42,783 bases of DNA from the NCBI GenBank assembly GCA_024684455.1, contig JAIKWU010000074.1:1-42783 (forward strand), read 5' to 3'. The notes under the pieces are model-generated. The model was not told where the DNA came from. It saw only the letters and a program-made list of their open reading frames with translations, and made no database searches. Origin of the DNA: Bacteroidaceae bacterium. Its GTDB lineage: Bacteria; Bacteroidota; Bacteroidia; Bacteroidales; Bacteroidaceae. Numbering within the stretch: the stretch's first letter is position 1; each line of letters opens with the position of its first letter. A program made the translations under genes and the position numbers. Of the stretch, positions 22,023 to 30,855 are shown one piece after another.

Positions 22023-24374
22023 TTAGAAGATAAATACTTGATCGAGAATGATGCCTGGCGTGAGGGCACGCACTTCGAGGTGGTGCTTTCCCTGAACATC
22101 AGCATAAGGCAATTGTACACGCACCAGGGCCTGACTGCGCAGTATGTTCTGCTTCCATGTTTCCGAACGTCCCTGTGTAGCATAGTCCATTGGGCCGGAA
22201 GTCTCGCCGTCGAGCAGAACCTCGATGGCGACACGGTTGCCTTGCTGGGGATGAGCCGGTAGCAAATGGAGTTCGATTTCCACCTCTTTCCCCGATAAGG
22301 ATGATGAGGTCTGCGGAGTGTACCACTCAAATATCAGGTTTTTTCCTTCAGGAATCTCCACGCATCCGCCTTCGTAGCCCAGTCCTGCCCAACGATGCAG
22401 GTAGTTTCCTTTTCCTTCGCAGGCATTGAAGCGTGCGAGGGTGTCGCGTTCCGAGACAAGTGGCAAAGCCTGTGAGGTCGAGTCGATGCGGGCGAAGACA
22501 GGCATCCGTCGGGGTTGAAAGTCCATAATGCCCTGCCACTTTCCTTGATTGTGGATGCCATGGTTGTACAGTTCTGTCAATGCTGCGATGCTGTCGTATG
22601 CCTGCCAACTCTCAGTCCACGGAACCAGTCCGTGACGGGCTTTCTGCGCAAGTAGCATCTTTTTGTTCATCTCTGCGCAAGCCTGCACGGGATACTTCAC
22701 CAGTTGGAAGAACGCATCCTGCCGCTCCGGTTTTACAAGTGTCCACATGTCTTCGATGGCCTGTTCCAAGCGTTCGTATGCAGCAAGACGCTGGTCAATT
22801 TGCTTCATCGTCCACGGCAAGTCGCGCACGGTGTTCCAATACTTGCGGTCGGCCTCTTCGGTGCGGGTACCACCCAGAAATTCAGGTTTGCAGACGAAAG
22901 CCAAGCGATAGTATTCTACCATCACAGGCAGCACACGACGAGCAATCTCTTCGCCAAATTCTCTTTCTAGAAAAGCCTTCAGGTGCTTCTCGTAACAAGA
23001 ACTCTGACTCTTTGGATTATTCTGAGTAAGCAAGGAATTCTGAACATTTGCTTCCCACGCCAAATCCATGAACAGTTCGGTCTGATACTCTGCGGGCTTG
23101 ATGTCGCCGACATTGAGAATCCAGATTTTGCGCACCTCGTTCACATAAGCAGTCTGCATCTGTTGCAGGAGCAGGGCCGGTGAGAATGTGCCGAGCCAGA
23201 GGTAATCGTGCGGACGGCCCCAATAACTCACATGGTAATAGACACCATGTCCTCCGCTGCGCCGACGTTCCTCGGCCGTGGGAAGATGGGTGAGGTAGCC
23301 GTAGTTGTCGTCGCACCACATAAGCGTCACGTCGTCGGGCACACGGAGTCCGCTGTTATACACATCGAGCACTTCCTTATAAGGAATGAACACCTGCGGC
23401 ACGGTGGTCACATCGTCGGCGACACACTGCCGCAGCAAGGCACGTTGGTCGTTGAGCACACGGTCGAGCACGCCGCGCTGTTCGTCAAGCGTCTTCGCAC
23501 CGTTCATCGCACCGTCGTGTACACCACGCATACCGAGGGTGTAGATGACGGGCTGACGGGCAATGTCGCGCACACGTTCTTCAAAAAAACGCTGCACATT
23601 CGCGCTATTGTTCACGTAGTCGTATTCACCCTTTCCGCGCACGTTCCATTCACCGTTGACATTGCACGCCATCGGTTCGCAGTGGCTGGTACCGATGTAG
23701 ATACCGTAGCGTTCGGCCATCTCCCGATTGCCTAGGGTCAGGAAGAACGGGACAGTGCAGGTGTGCATGGCCGGCCAGTAGGTGTTGGCACGCAGACGCA
23801 GCAGCAGTTGGAAAATGCGCTCGTTGACACGCGGGCCAACCATTCCATGGTCGTTGGCCCAGGGCGTCAGTCCCCAATCCTCGTCGTTGATGAAGATGCC
23901 ACGAAATTCGACAGCGGGTGCCTGACGATTTTCGAACCCTTTTTTCAAGGTAAACTTATCACGCGGCTGAGGCGTGCAGTCGGCCCACCATGTCCAGGGT
24001 GACACACCAACAAGCCGCGACAGTTCGAGCAGTCCATAGGCGATGCCGTGGCCGTCGGTACCCGTCACCGTAAGCCTTCCGTCGCGGCCGACTCTGAGGC
24101 AGAAGCCCTCCTTGCGAACTTGTCCGTCAATGCGGACAGGAGCCTGACACACGACGATGGCGCCGTCGCCCTCCTTCACACAGACCAACTCTATGCCGAA
24201 CACTTCATGCAGGTCATCCCGAAGCATCTGAAGGGCACTACGCACGACTGGCTCCATGACTGTCGTATCGCACTGAATAGTCATGTCAATACCGCGACGG
24301 ATGGTAAAGTCGCGAGCCACCAGAGGGTTGCCGACAACAACCGTCAGCAGCAATAACAGAAATCCTTTCTTCAT
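22023..24374 (-). CDS. Secreted GH115 alpha-glucuronidase
   Basis: A 783-residue exported enzyme. GH115 members remove alpha-1,2-linked (4-O-methyl-)glucuronic acid from internal xylose residues of glucuronoxylan. A signal peptide (MKKGFLLLLLTVVVGNPLVA) precedes an N-terminal GH20-like accessory domain. The catalytic part shows typical strings: FRGIFINDEDWGLTPWA, LLRLRANTYWPAMH, TLGMRGVHDGAM, MWCDDNYGYLTHLP and WILNVGDIKPAEYQTELFMD. The usual C-terminal beta domain ends at VFIF. The ATG at 24374 is only 6 bp after the -7 box, suggesting a very short leader or none. No other xylan genes are adjacent; the alcohol dehydrogenase follows. Confidence 0.93.
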   Translation of the reverse strand: MKKGFLLLLLTVVVGNPLVARDFTIRRGIDMTIQCDTTVMEPVVRSALQMLRDDLHEVFGIELVCVKEGDGAIVVCQAPVRIDGQVRKEGFCLRVGRDGRLTVTGTDGHGIAYGLLELSRLVGVSPWTWWADCTPQPRDKFTLKKGFENRQAPAVEFRGIFINDEDWGLTPWANDHGMVGPRVNERIFQLLLRLRANTYWPAMHTCTVPFFLTLGNREMAERYGIYIGTSHCEPMACNVNGEWNVRGKGEYDYVNNSANVQRFFEERVRDIARQPVIYTLGMRGVHDGAMNGAKTLDEQRGVLDRVLNDQRALLRQCVADDVTTVPQVFIPYKEVLDVYNSGLRVPDDVTLMWCDDNYGYLTHLPTAEERRRSGGHGVYYHVSYWGRPHDYLWLGTFSPALLLQQMQTAYVNEVRKIWILNVGDIKPAEYQTELFMDLAWEANVQNSLLTQNNPKSQSSCYEKHLKAFLEREFGEEIARRVLPVMVEYYRLAFVCKPEFLGGTRTEEADRKYWNTVRDLPWTMKQIDQRLAAYERLEQAIEDMWTLVKPERQDAFFQLVKYPVQACAEMNKKMLLAQKARHGLVPWTESWQAYDSIAALTELYNHGIHNQGKWQGIMDFQPRRMPVFARIDSTSQALPLVSERDTLARFNACEGKGNYLHRWAGLGYEGGCVEIPEGKNLIFEWYTPQTSSSLSGKEVEIELHLLPAHPQQGNRVAIEVLLDGETSGPMDYATQGRSETWKQNILRSQALVRVQLPYADVQGKHHLEVRALTPGIILDQVFIF

Positions 24375-24380
24375 ACCCTG

Positions 24381-24411
24381 CAAAGTTACGACATTCCGTT
24401 GAAATCACAAA
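24381..24411 (-). promoter_or_regulatory. Promoter of the GH115 gene
   Basis: Reverse strand: -33 TTTG (24408-24411), 19 bp, -7 TAACTTTG (24381-24388), a near-perfect match. Its -33 end abuts the rpsO terminator. Only 6 bp separate the -7 box from the ATG. Confidence 0.75.
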
Positions 24412-24447
24412 AAAACTGCAACATTCCGTATGGAACGTTGCAGTTTT
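24412..24447 (-). terminator. rpsO terminator
   Basis: A 16-bp stem with one mismatch, read on the reverse strand as AAAACTGCAACGTTCC, loop ATAC, return arm and T-run. It lies 18 bp after the rpsO stop. Confidence 0.88.
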
Positions 24448-24465
24448 CGTTCGAAGCGTGAGATT

Positions 24466-24735
24466 TTACTTACGCAGACCAAGAGCCTTGACAATGGCGC
24501 GGTAGCGTTCGATGTCCTTGTTCTTCAGGTAGGTGAGCAGTCGGCGACGCTGACCTACGAGGTGAACAAGTGCTCGGTTCGTGCTATAATCTTTGTGATT
24601 GGCCTTCATGTGTTCGGTCAAACGGCTAATACGGTAGGAGAACAGGGCGATCTGGCTTTCGCAACTGCCAGTATCCGTGTTGGACTTTCCGTACTTGCTA
24701 AAGATTTCTTGCTTCTTCGCTGAATCTAAGTACAT
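24466..24735 (-). CDS. rpsO: 30S ribosomal protein S15
   Basis: The 89-residue S15 binds the central domain of 16S rRNA early in 30S assembly. The family signature is complete: DTGSCESQIALFSYRISRLT, then the helix with HKDYSTNRALVHLVGQRRRL and LLTYLKNKD. It has its own promoter (-7 at 24832) and a leader of about 95 nt with a small CCGC-TTT-GCGG hairpin near its 5' end. S15 represses its own mRNA in several bacteria, so the leader could be regulatory. A terminator follows. Unlike E. coli, pnp is not next to it here. Confidence 0.98.
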   Translation of the reverse strand: MYLDSAKKQEIFSKYGKSNTDTGSCESQIALFSYRISRLTEHMKANHKDYSTNRALVHLVGQRRRLLTYLKNKDIERYRAIVKALGLRK

Positions 24736-24738
24736 GAT

Positions 24739-24766
24739 AAATTAAAATTAAGAATTAAAAAATAAA
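24739..24766. repeat. Heptanucleotide tandem repeat (AATTAAA type) in the rpsO leader
   Basis: AAATTAA, AATTAAG, AATTAAA and AAATAAA follow at 7-bp steps directly upstream of the rpsO start. In the transcript this is a U/A-rich, unstructured stretch over the ribosome landing site. Confidence 0.6.
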
Positions 24767-24831
24767 ACTGTTTACACTCTGCGACCGTCGTCACGGCATG
24801 TTAATCCTTAGATAAAACCGCAAAGCGGCTG

Positions 24832-24863
24832 CAAAGGTACGGCTATTTCTGCGAACTACCAAA
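24832..24863 (-). promoter_or_regulatory. Promoter of rpsO
   Basis: Reverse strand: -33 TTTG (24860-24863), 20 bp, -7 TACCTTTG (24832-24839), matching the consensus. From 24864 to about 25040 I see no gene. Confidence 0.75.
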
Positions 24864-25045
24864 CATTCGGCAGTGTTTTTTGACATACAGGGCAGAATAG
24901 GGCTCTGACGAGGTCGGAAAGAGGGGTGAAGGGTACACGTCAGACTTCCACACCGACAGAAGTGATGCGCTTCACGCGCGCGTTATACCTAAAATTGCTA
25001 TCATCTCATCATCGATGAGCCTCTCCGATCCTACTCTGTCTGGGG

Positions 25046-25111
25046 CATAGGGGAAACCCCTACATGGTTTAGGGAAAAAAGTCACGATGTTTAGGCTTAA
25101 TCCCCTTGCAT
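25046..25111 (+). promoter_or_regulatory. Three 22-bp-spaced TTTAGG direct repeats upstream of a promoter
   Basis: TAGGGGAAA (25048), TAGGGAAAA (25070) and TAGGCTTAA (25092) are exactly 22 bp apart; the second and third are preceded by TT. The first also forms TAGGGG-AAA-CCCCTA. The last ends just before the -33 element of the 25205 gene. Direct repeats at about two helical turns are what LytTR-type response regulators bind, a common Bacteroidetes class; the regulator itself is inference. Confidence 0.6.
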
Positions 25112-25135
25112 CGCCGCTAAACTGTCGTAACTTTG
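25106..25135 (+). promoter_or_regulatory. Promoter of the Gly/Ser-rich secreted protein gene
   Basis: -33 TTG (25106-25108), 19 bp, -7 TAACTTTG (25128-25135). The leader is about 65 nt, with AGGAAAGGAG 8-17 bp before the ATG, an unusually purine-rich ribosome-binding region for this window. Confidence 0.7.
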
Positions 25136-25204
25136 CAGCGTCAAAACAAATACAAAGGACAAATTATTAATGTTTAACCAAATAATCAGGAAAGGAGCGA
25201 AACA

Positions 25205-26167
25205 ATGAAGACGATGAAAATGACCCTCGCAGCCGTTGCAATGTTCATCACGACGATGACGATGCAGGCACAGCCGATGAGTTACTATGCAATGCGTGAA
25301 AACGCACGGTTCCTGACCGACCGCATGGCCTACACACTGGGCATCGCTACCAGTCTGCTCGACGACCTCTACATGATCAACTACGATTATATCTGTGGTG
25401 TGAACGACTATCTGGACGATGTGGCTTACGGCTATCACTACGACGATTACATGGCAGTGCTCTATGCACGCGACGCAGCCCTGCGTCGTCTGCTCACTCC
25501 CTACCAGTGGAGCAGGCTCATCGCACTGGACTACTTCTATCGCCCGATTTCGTTTGTCAATCGCAGATGGAGTTTCAGCATCTACGCCTACGACCCCTAT
25601 CGCACCCACTTCTACTATGGTGTACCCCACCGTTACGACCACTATCGTGGCGGACACTTCTTCCGCGGCATGGCACCTGCAGGTGGGCACATGGGACCGC
25701 ACGGAGGTCCTGGCTACCACATCGGCGGACAACCCAACCGTCCGCAGCACGGCAACAACCCGCGTCATGACGACAACCGTGGCTACAACGGCGGAAGCAA
25801 CTATGGTGGAGGCTACAACGGCGGAAGCCCAGGCAACACAGGCGGCGGAGCAGTCCGTCACATCACCAGCGACGGCAGCATCGGCAATGTGAACCGTGGT
25901 ACAAGCAATGTCAACATGGGCGGCGGAGCAACCCGCAATGTCGGCAGCAGCACGCCACACATGAACGAACGTCCGTCGAGCACACGCCAAGTGGGCGGAA
26001 GCGAAATCCGCACCTCGAGTGCCGGACGCAGTGTCAGCAGCACCCCTGTACGCAGTGTCAGCAGCAGCCCTGTACGCAGCACAAGCAGTAGCAGTTCAGA
26101 CCGCAGCAGCACAAGTGGCGGAGGACGTGGCAGCACAGCCGGCAGCCGTGGCGGAGGACGCCGATAA
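25205..26167 (+). CDS. Secreted Tyr-rich protein with low-complexity Gly/Ser/Arg tail
   Basis: A 320-residue protein with a signal peptide (MKTMKMTLAAVAMFITTMTM then QAQ). Residues 25-120 form a helical domain rich in Tyr and Asp (DRMAYTLGIATSLLDDLYMI; YGYHYDDYMAVLYARDAALR). Its heptad pattern and RRLLTPYQWSRL recall small periplasmic Spy/CpxP-like helical proteins, though I cannot assign it. From 140 on it is low complexity: His/Gly/Pro-rich, then Asn/Gly (GYNGGSNYGGGYNGGS), then Ser/Thr/Arg (SSTPVRSVSSSPVRSTSSSS), ending GSRGGGRR. The tail is basic and probably disordered, perhaps binding polysaccharide or nucleic acid. It has its own promoter with three 22-bp-spaced repeats upstream and a terminator downstream. 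Confidence 0.82.
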   Translation: MKTMKMTLAAVAMFITTMTMQAQPMSYYAMRENARFLTDRMAYTLGIATSLLDDLYMINYDYICGVNDYLDDVAYGYHYDDYMAVLYARDAALRRLLTPYQWSRLIALDYFYRPISFVNRRWSFSIYAYDPYRTHFYYGVPHRYDHYRGGHFFRGMAPAGGHMGPHGGPGYHIGGQPNRPQHGNNPRHDDNRGYNGGSNYGGGYNGGSPGNTGGGAVRHITSDGSIGNVNRGTSNVNMGGGATRNVGSSTPHMNERPSSTRQVGGSEIRTSSAGRSVSSTPVRSVSSSPVRSTSSSSSDRSSTSGGGRGSTAGSRGGGRR

Positions 26168-26274
26168 CACAGTGATAGATTTGCAACTCTTTCTCTCTCT
26201 TTACATACACTTAGACCTTAACTTATTGACGAAAACTCTCTTTCTACTTATTTTATTCTATTGGTTCTAAGAAC

Positions 26275-26308
26275 GAGGGCTACCCTTTCGTGAGAAACGG
26301 TAGCCCTC
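26275..26308. terminator. Bidirectional terminator between the secreted protein and ybeY
   Basis: A 10-bp stem GAGGGCTACC/GGTAGCCCTC is extended by an inner TTTC-GTGA-GAAA hairpin after one C-C mismatch. It lies between convergent genes; the T-run is weak on both sides. Confidence 0.75.
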
Positions 26309-26325
26309 CATGTTTATTTACACAC

Positions 26326-26748
26326 TCAGAGCGTTGATGGGAACAACCTCAAAGCCTCATTCTCATGCTGCTCCATGATGGCACGTTCGCCAGGCCCCTT
26401 GTCGTTGATGCCGCAGAGGTGGAGGATGCCGTGAATGATGACACGGCGAAGTTCCTGGGCTGGGTCAGTATGGAACTTTTCAGCATTGGAGCGGACGGTG
26501 TCGAGCGAGATGAAGATGTCGCCCGAAATGACGTCACCCTCAGTGTAGTCGAAAGTGATGATGTCGGTGTAGTAATCGTGCTTGAGGTACTGGCGGTTGA
26601 CCTCCAGAATGCGTGCATCGTCGCAGAAGATGTAGGCCACTTCGCCCACACGCCTGCCATGACGTTCTGCCACCGACTTTATCCATGAACTTGTGTCGCG
26701 ACGGCGAATCTTCGGCATCGCCACGTTCTCTGTGTTATACGTAATCAT
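26326..26748 (-). CDS. ybeY: Endoribonuclease YbeY (rRNA maturation factor)
   Basis: A 140-residue metal-dependent RNase needed for 16S rRNA 3'-end maturation and ribosome quality control. It carries the central KHDYYTDIITFDY and GDIFISLDTV strings. The metal motif reads HGILHLCGIND, with His106 and His110, but the third position (His in HGxLHLxGYDH) is Asp116. I recall the same change in other Bacteroidetes, so it is probably lineage-normal. Its ATG overlaps the TGA of the upstream coaD-protease gene (ATGA), implying translational coupling. It is the last gene of the parE operon. Confidence 0.95.
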   Translation of the reverse strand: MITYNTENVAMPKIRRRDTSSWIKSVAERHGRRVGEVAYIFCDDARILEVNRQYLKHDYYTDIITFDYTEGDVISGDIFISLDTVRSNAEKFHTDPAQELRRVIIHGILHLCGINDKGPGERAIMEQHENEALRLFPSTL

Positions 26749-28748
26749 TTTTCTTCCTTCAACGCTTTAAGTCCTTCGAGATAGATGGGGTTGATGGGAT
26801 TGACCACTTGGAAGTACTCCGACATGTCCCAGAGGTCACGTGCCAGAAATGCCTTGAGCATCAGGTGGGCTGTCTCCTTCGTTGCCTGCCATGTCGAGTC
26901 ACTGTAATCCACATGCTGCTTGCGTGCCTCAGCCAACAGTATGTCGGTCATGTCTTGCGGCACTTCAAACTCTGCCAGATACTGAGCAAACGTCGGATAG
27001 GCTTTCTTCAACTTCTTGCGGTGCTTGTCCATGTAGCGCAACGAGGTGTTGAGAATGCACGACTTTGCCATGAGTTGACGGTGAAGCGGAGTGAACTGCA
27101 TCGTGTCGAGCGGCACATAGACGTCGGGCATGATGCCTCCGCCGCCATAGACAATGCGATGCTGACGCAGCGTCTTGTAACGCAACGTACTGTCCAGACG
27201 GATGCTGTCGGCGCAAGTGAGTTCGCCGCTCTTCAGCCGCTGGTTGATGTCATCGTCGTACTGCTGTTTCTGCCCAGGCTTATAGGGTTTCTGTATGCAG
27301 CGTCCAGACGGAGAATAATAATGGGAAGTAGTGAGACGGATGACACTCTTGTCAGGCAGTTCAAACGGACGTTGAACAAGCCCTTTGGCAAAGGTGCGGC
27401 GACCGACAATGACACCACGGTCGTTGTCCTGCACGGCTCCGCTGACAATCTCGGCAGCACTTGCCGTGTAACTATCGACAAGGATGACAACAGGCAAGTA
27501 CTTCAGCGAACCGCGACCATTGGCACGGAAGTCCTGACGCGGAATGCTGCGGCCTTCGGTATAGACAATCAGTGTGCCGTCAGGAAGGAACTCGTTGGCC
27601 AAGTCCACCGCCGCGCTGAGATAGCCGCCGCCGTTTCCTTGAAGGTCCAACAAAAGGCGGTGCATACCCTGTGTCTGCAATGTGCGTACAGCCGACATGA
27701 ACTCCTCGTGCGTCGTCTGTCCGAAACTGCTAAGGCGGATATAGCCGATGCTGTCGCCAATCATGTAGGAAGCGTCCAGCGTGTGTACAGGGATTTTGTC
27801 ACGGACAATGGTAAACTCATTCACGCCCTTCACACCATTGCGCATCACACCAATGCGCACGGTCGAGTCCTTCGGCCCGCGCAGACGGCGCATAATCTCC
27901 TCGCGCGACATTTTCACACCGGCAATGGCCGTGTCGTTCACCGTCACGATGCGGTCGCCGGCGAGGATGCCTTTCTTCTCCGAAGGACCACCACTGACAG
28001 GCTGAATCACCACCAGCGTGTCCTCGATGATGTTGAACTGGACACCGATGCCTTCAAACGAGCCGTTCAGATTCTCCACAGAACGCTCCACATCCTTTGC
28101 CTTGATGTACGTAGAGTGAGGGTCAAGTTGCTTCAGCATACCGTCGATGGCACTCTCAACAACTTTCTCTTCCGTGAGGCTATCGACGTAGAAATGGCTG
28201 ATGAAAAACTCGGCAGCCTGAATTTTCTGTACCTGCGTACGGTCTATTTCAATGTTCTGTGCCGTGAGCAGTGAAAGGTGGAAAAAGAAGCAGAGGAACA
28301 CGGCCAGGAACTTACTGACATCCTTGCCATAGCGCATCAGTTCGCGGACGATGCTGCTGCTCACGGCAGCATGTTCCGCTGTGGCAAACAGCACAAGTGT
28401 GTCAATGCCGGTGAGTTTACGGTTCACGTCGGCCATGTCGCGCTCATATTCAAAGTCCTTGACCGAGCGGCACGAACGGAGCAGTGCCGTCGCACCTACC
28501 TCGGCAGCGAAGTCGGTGGTCAGGCCCTCATAACTGCACACGGTGACACGGGGCTCGTCGGCATAGACGCGACGAATCTGCTCCTTGCGCTCCTCGACGC
28601 TGAACATACCCTTCTTCTCAGGATGCACGCCGATGGCGATGACAACCTCATCGGCCAGCAGTAGGGCACGATCTACAATGTCCTTGTGTCCGATGGTAAA
28701 CGGGTCGAACGAGCCAGGGAACAGTAGTTTATTCTTCTGTGGTTTCAT
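26745..28748 (-). CDS. Fused CoaD (phosphopantetheine adenylyltransferase) - S41 C-terminal protease
   Basis: A 667-residue single frame joining two enzymes. Residues 1-147 are a complete CoaD, which makes dephospho-CoA from 4'-phosphopantetheine and [21 protein letters not shown] and SSSIVREL are present. A hydrophobic segment ([18 protein letters not shown], 147-164) leads into a periplasmic S41 protease with PDZ (about 220-300), Ser430 in YTASAAE and Lys455 in TFAKGLVQ. CoaD would stay cytoplasmic and the protease would face the periplasm. An internal ATG at 28337 ([15 protein letters not shown]) would give a normal signal peptide, so a separate protease may also be made. The start overlaps the parE stop by 20 bp; the stop overlaps ybeY. 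In relatives I recall coaD and the protease as separate genes. Confidence 0.9.
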   Translation of the reverse strand: MKPQKNKLLFPGSFDPFTIGHKDIVDRALLLADEVVIAIGVHPEKKGMFSVEERKEQIRRVYADEPRVTVCSYEGLTTDFAAEVGATALLRSCRSVKDFEYERDMADVNRKLTGIDTLVLFATAEHAAVSSSIVRELMRYGKDVSKFLAVFLCFFFHLSLLTAQNIEIDRTQVQKIQAAEFFISHFYVDSLTEEKVVESAIDGMLKQLDPHSTYIKAKDVERSVENLNGSFEGIGVQFNIIEDTLVVIQPVSGGPSEKKGILAGDRIVTVNDTAIAGVKMSREEIMRRLRGPKDSTVRIGVMRNGVKGVNEFTIVRDKIPVHTLDASYMIGDSIGYIRLSSFGQTTHEEFMSAVRTLQTQGMHRLLLDLQGNGGGYLSAAVDLANEFLPDGTLIVYTEGRSIPRQDFRANGRGSLKYLPVVILVDSYTASAAEIVSGAVQDNDRGVIVGRRTFAKGLVQRPFELPDKSVIRLTTSHYYSPSGRCIQKPYKPGQKQQYDDDINQRLKSGELTCADSIRLDSTLRYKTLRQHRIVYGGGGIMPDVYVPLDTMQFTPLHRQLMAKSCILNTSLRYMDKHRKKLKKAYPTFAQYLAEFEVPQDMTDILLAEARKQHVDYSDSTWQATKETAHLMLKAFLARDLWDMSEYFQVVNPINPIYLEGLKALKEEK

Positions 28749-30744
28749 CTTCAGGTCGGTCTTCTTCGATTCTCAGGTTATCAATAATGAAGTTTTGGCG
28801 TTCGCCTGTGTTCTTGCCCATGTAGTACTCCAGCAGTTCTTTCACCTGGTCGGTCTTGCGGAGGGTGACCTGCTCCAGGCGGATGTCGGGGCCGATGAAG
28901 CCACGGAACTCGTCGGGCGAGATTTCGCCAAGTCCTTTGAAACGGGTGATTTCGGGTTCGGGAGAAAGCATCTCAATGGCCTTCAGACGCTCCTCGTCGC
29001 TGTAGCAGTAGTGCGTGATGAAGTCGCTGCGGTCGCCCTCATGCGTCTTTTCCCACGCTTCCTGCGTAGCCTTCTTGAGGCGTTTCTTGCGGTTGCGCAC
29101 GCGGAACAGCGGTGTCTGAAGGATATAGACGTGGCCTTTGCGTACGAGTTCGGGGAAGAACTGCAGGAAGAACGTTATCATAAGCAGTCGGATGTGCATA
29201 CCATCGACGTCGGCATCAGTAGCGACGATGACCTTGTTGTAGCGCAGTCCGTCGAGCCCGTCCTCGATGTTGAGGGCCGACTGCAACAGGTTGAATTCCT
29301 CGTTTTCATAGACAACCTTCTTGGTCAGCCCGAAGCAGTTGAGAGGCTTACCGCGCAGCGAGAAGACGGCCTGCGTGTTGACGTCGCGGCTCTTGGTGAT
29401 GCTGCCGCTCGCCGAGTCGCCCTCGGTGATGAAGATGCAGGAGTCGAAGCGCGGGTCTTGCTCCTGTTCGCCGTCGGCATTCTTCTTCGGTTTGGGAGCA
29501 GGGTCGTTAAGGTGGATGCGACAGTCGCGCAGTTTGCGGTTGTGCAGGTTGGCCTTCTTTGCCCGCTCACGTGCCAGTTTCGTCACGCCGGCGATGGCCT
29601 TGCGGTCGCGTTCGTTGTCCTTGATTTTCTGCTCGATGATCTCGGCGACGTCGGGATTGCGGTGCAGGTAGTTGTCCACTTCGTTCTTGATGAAGTCGCC
29701 GACAAACTTGTTGACCGACACTCCGCCGTTGGGAGCCATCGTGAGCGAGCCCAGTTTGATTTTGGTCTGGCTCTCGAACTGGGGCTCTTCCACGTTGATG
29801 GCGATGGCTGCCACGATACCACTGCGAATGTCGGCATATTCGTAGTTCTTCTGGAAAAACTCCTTGATGGTTCGGGCTATGTGTTCTTTGAACGCGCTCT
29901 GGTGGGTGCCGCCCTGGATGGTGTGCTGTCCGTTGACAAACGAGTGATACTCCTCGCCGTACTGCTGGTTGGTATGGGTAAAGGCAATCTCGATGTCCTC
30001 GCCTTTGAGGTGGATGATGGGATAGAGTTCCTTCGTATCCATCGTGTCGGTGAGCAGGTCCTTCAGACCGTTGCGCGAGACGATGCGCCGCCCGTTGTAG
30101 TAGATTTCAAGACCTGTATTGAGGTAGGTGTAGTTGCGGAGCATGGTCTCGACAAACTCAGGCTGGAACTTGTAGTTCAGGAATAGCGTGTCGTCGGGGA
30201 CGAAGTGGATGAACGTGCCTGTCTCTGCGGCATCGGCACCGCCCCACGGCAGGTCGTGCATCTCGTCGCTCTTGAGGATGCCCTTCTCGAAGTGGGCAAT
30301 GCGCACTTTTCCCTCACGATAGGAGCGCACTTCGAAGTGGCTCGAGAGCGCATTGACAGCCTTTGTGCCGACTCCGTTCAGTCCGACGCTCTTCTTGAAC
30401 GCCTTCGAGTCGTACTTACCGCCGGTGTTGAGCATCGACACCGCCTCAATCATCTTGCCTTGGGGGATGCCGCGGCCGTAGTCGCGGACCGACACACGCA
30501 GGTCGTCCTCAATCTCCACTTCGATGCGGCGGCCGGCCTGCATCTTGAACTCGTCGATCGAGTTGTCAATCGTCTCTTTCAGCAGCACGTAGATGCCGTC
30601 CTCAGCGTGCGAACCGTCGCCCAGACGTCCGATGTACATGCCAGGACGTGTGCGCACGTGGTCCATGTCGGAGAGGTGGCGGATGTTGTCGTCAGTATAT
30701 TCCACGGGCTGCTGCACCGTGTTCAATTCTTGTTCGTTGTCCAT
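28729..30744 (-). CDS. parE: DNA topoisomerase IV subunit B
   Basis: A 671-residue type IIA topoisomerase ATPase subunit that pairs with ParC to decatenate chromosomes. The GHKL ATPase motifs ([31 protein letters not shown]) are followed by the transducer domain. The TOPRIM domain shows [12 protein letters not shown] and [15 protein letters not shown]. The C-terminus ends [20 protein letters not shown] and a short acidic tail. Its length and TOPRIM context fit the Bacteroidetes ParE rather than GyrB, which is the main uncertainty. It opens an overlapping operon with coaD::S41 and ybeY. Array 3 lies 31 bp upstream of its ATG. Confidence 0.93.
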   Translation of the reverse strand: MDNEQELNTVQQPVEYTDDNIRHLSDMDHVRTRPGMYIGRLGDGSHAEDGIYVLLKETIDNSIDEFKMQAGRRIEVEIEDDLRVSVRDYGRGIPQGKMIEAVSMLNTGGKYDSKAFKKSVGLNGVGTKAVNALSSHFEVRSYREGKVRIAHFEKGILKSDEMHDLPWGGADAAETGTFIHFVPDDTLFLNYKFQPEFVETMLRNYTYLNTGLEIYYNGRRIVSRNGLKDLLTDTMDTKELYPIIHLKGEDIEIAFTHTNQQYGEEYHSFVNGQHTIQGGTHQSAFKEHIARTIKEFFQKNYEYADIRSGIVAAIAINVEEPQFESQTKIKLGSLTMAPNGGVSVNKFVGDFIKNEVDNYLHRNPDVAEIIEQKIKDNERDRKAIAGVTKLARERAKKANLHNRKLRDCRIHLNDPAPKPKKNADGEQEQDPRFDSCIFITEGDSASGSITKSRDVNTQAVFSLRGKPLNCFGLTKKVVYENEEFNLLQSALNIEDGLDGLRYNKVIVATDADVDGMHIRLLMITFFLQFFPELVRKGHVYILQTPLFRVRNRKKRLKKATQEAWEKTHEGDRSDFITHYCYSDEERLKAIEMLSPEPEITRFKGLGEISPDEFRGFIGPDIRLEQVTLRKTDQVKELLEYYMGKNTGERQNFIIDNLRIEEDRPEDETTEE

Positions 30745-30775
30745 ATATCGTTTTAAGACCTTTTTCAGATTCTAT

Positions 30776-30853
30776 TTAAGTACTTGGAAAAATCACGCCA
30801 AGTGCTTAGCGTTCGAACGCCAAGTGCTTAGCGTGGCCACGCCAAGCACTTGG
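30776..30853 (-). repeat. 22-bp-phased array of 12-bp quasi-palindromes (array 3, four units)
   Basis: Cores start at 30776 (TTAAGTACTTGG), 30798 and 30820 (both CCAAGTGCTTAG) and 30842 (CCAAGCACTTGG), each 22 bp apart. Spacers CGTTCGAACG and CGTGGCCACG are perfect palindromes. Read on the reverse strand toward parE, the order is AAGTGCTT, AAGCACTT, AAGCACTT, AAGTACTT, matching the core order of arrays 1 and 2 read toward their downstream genes. It starts 2 bp after the GNAT gene stop. Confidence 0.92.
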
Positions 30854-30855
30854 AC

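Noticed and set aside
20819-22330. Extended start of the alcohol dehydrogenase at 22330
   Set aside because: The extra 109 residues overlap the GH115 coding region and match nothing; the ATG at 22003 gives the family N-terminus and YqhD-like ligand positions.
26326-26748. YbeY as an inactive enzyme because the third metal His is Asp
   Set aside because: I recall the same substitution in other Bacteroidetes YbeY proteins; it is probably normal for the lineage.
26808-28274. 488-codon open frame antisense to the S41 protease part of the coaD fusion
   Set aside because: It mirrors a well-supported gene, and its Val/Arg/His-rich product resembles no family.
28585-30186. 533-codon open frame antisense to parE
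   Set aside because: It lies wholly opposite a certain housekeeping gene, has no recognisable motifs and arises from the codon bias of parE.
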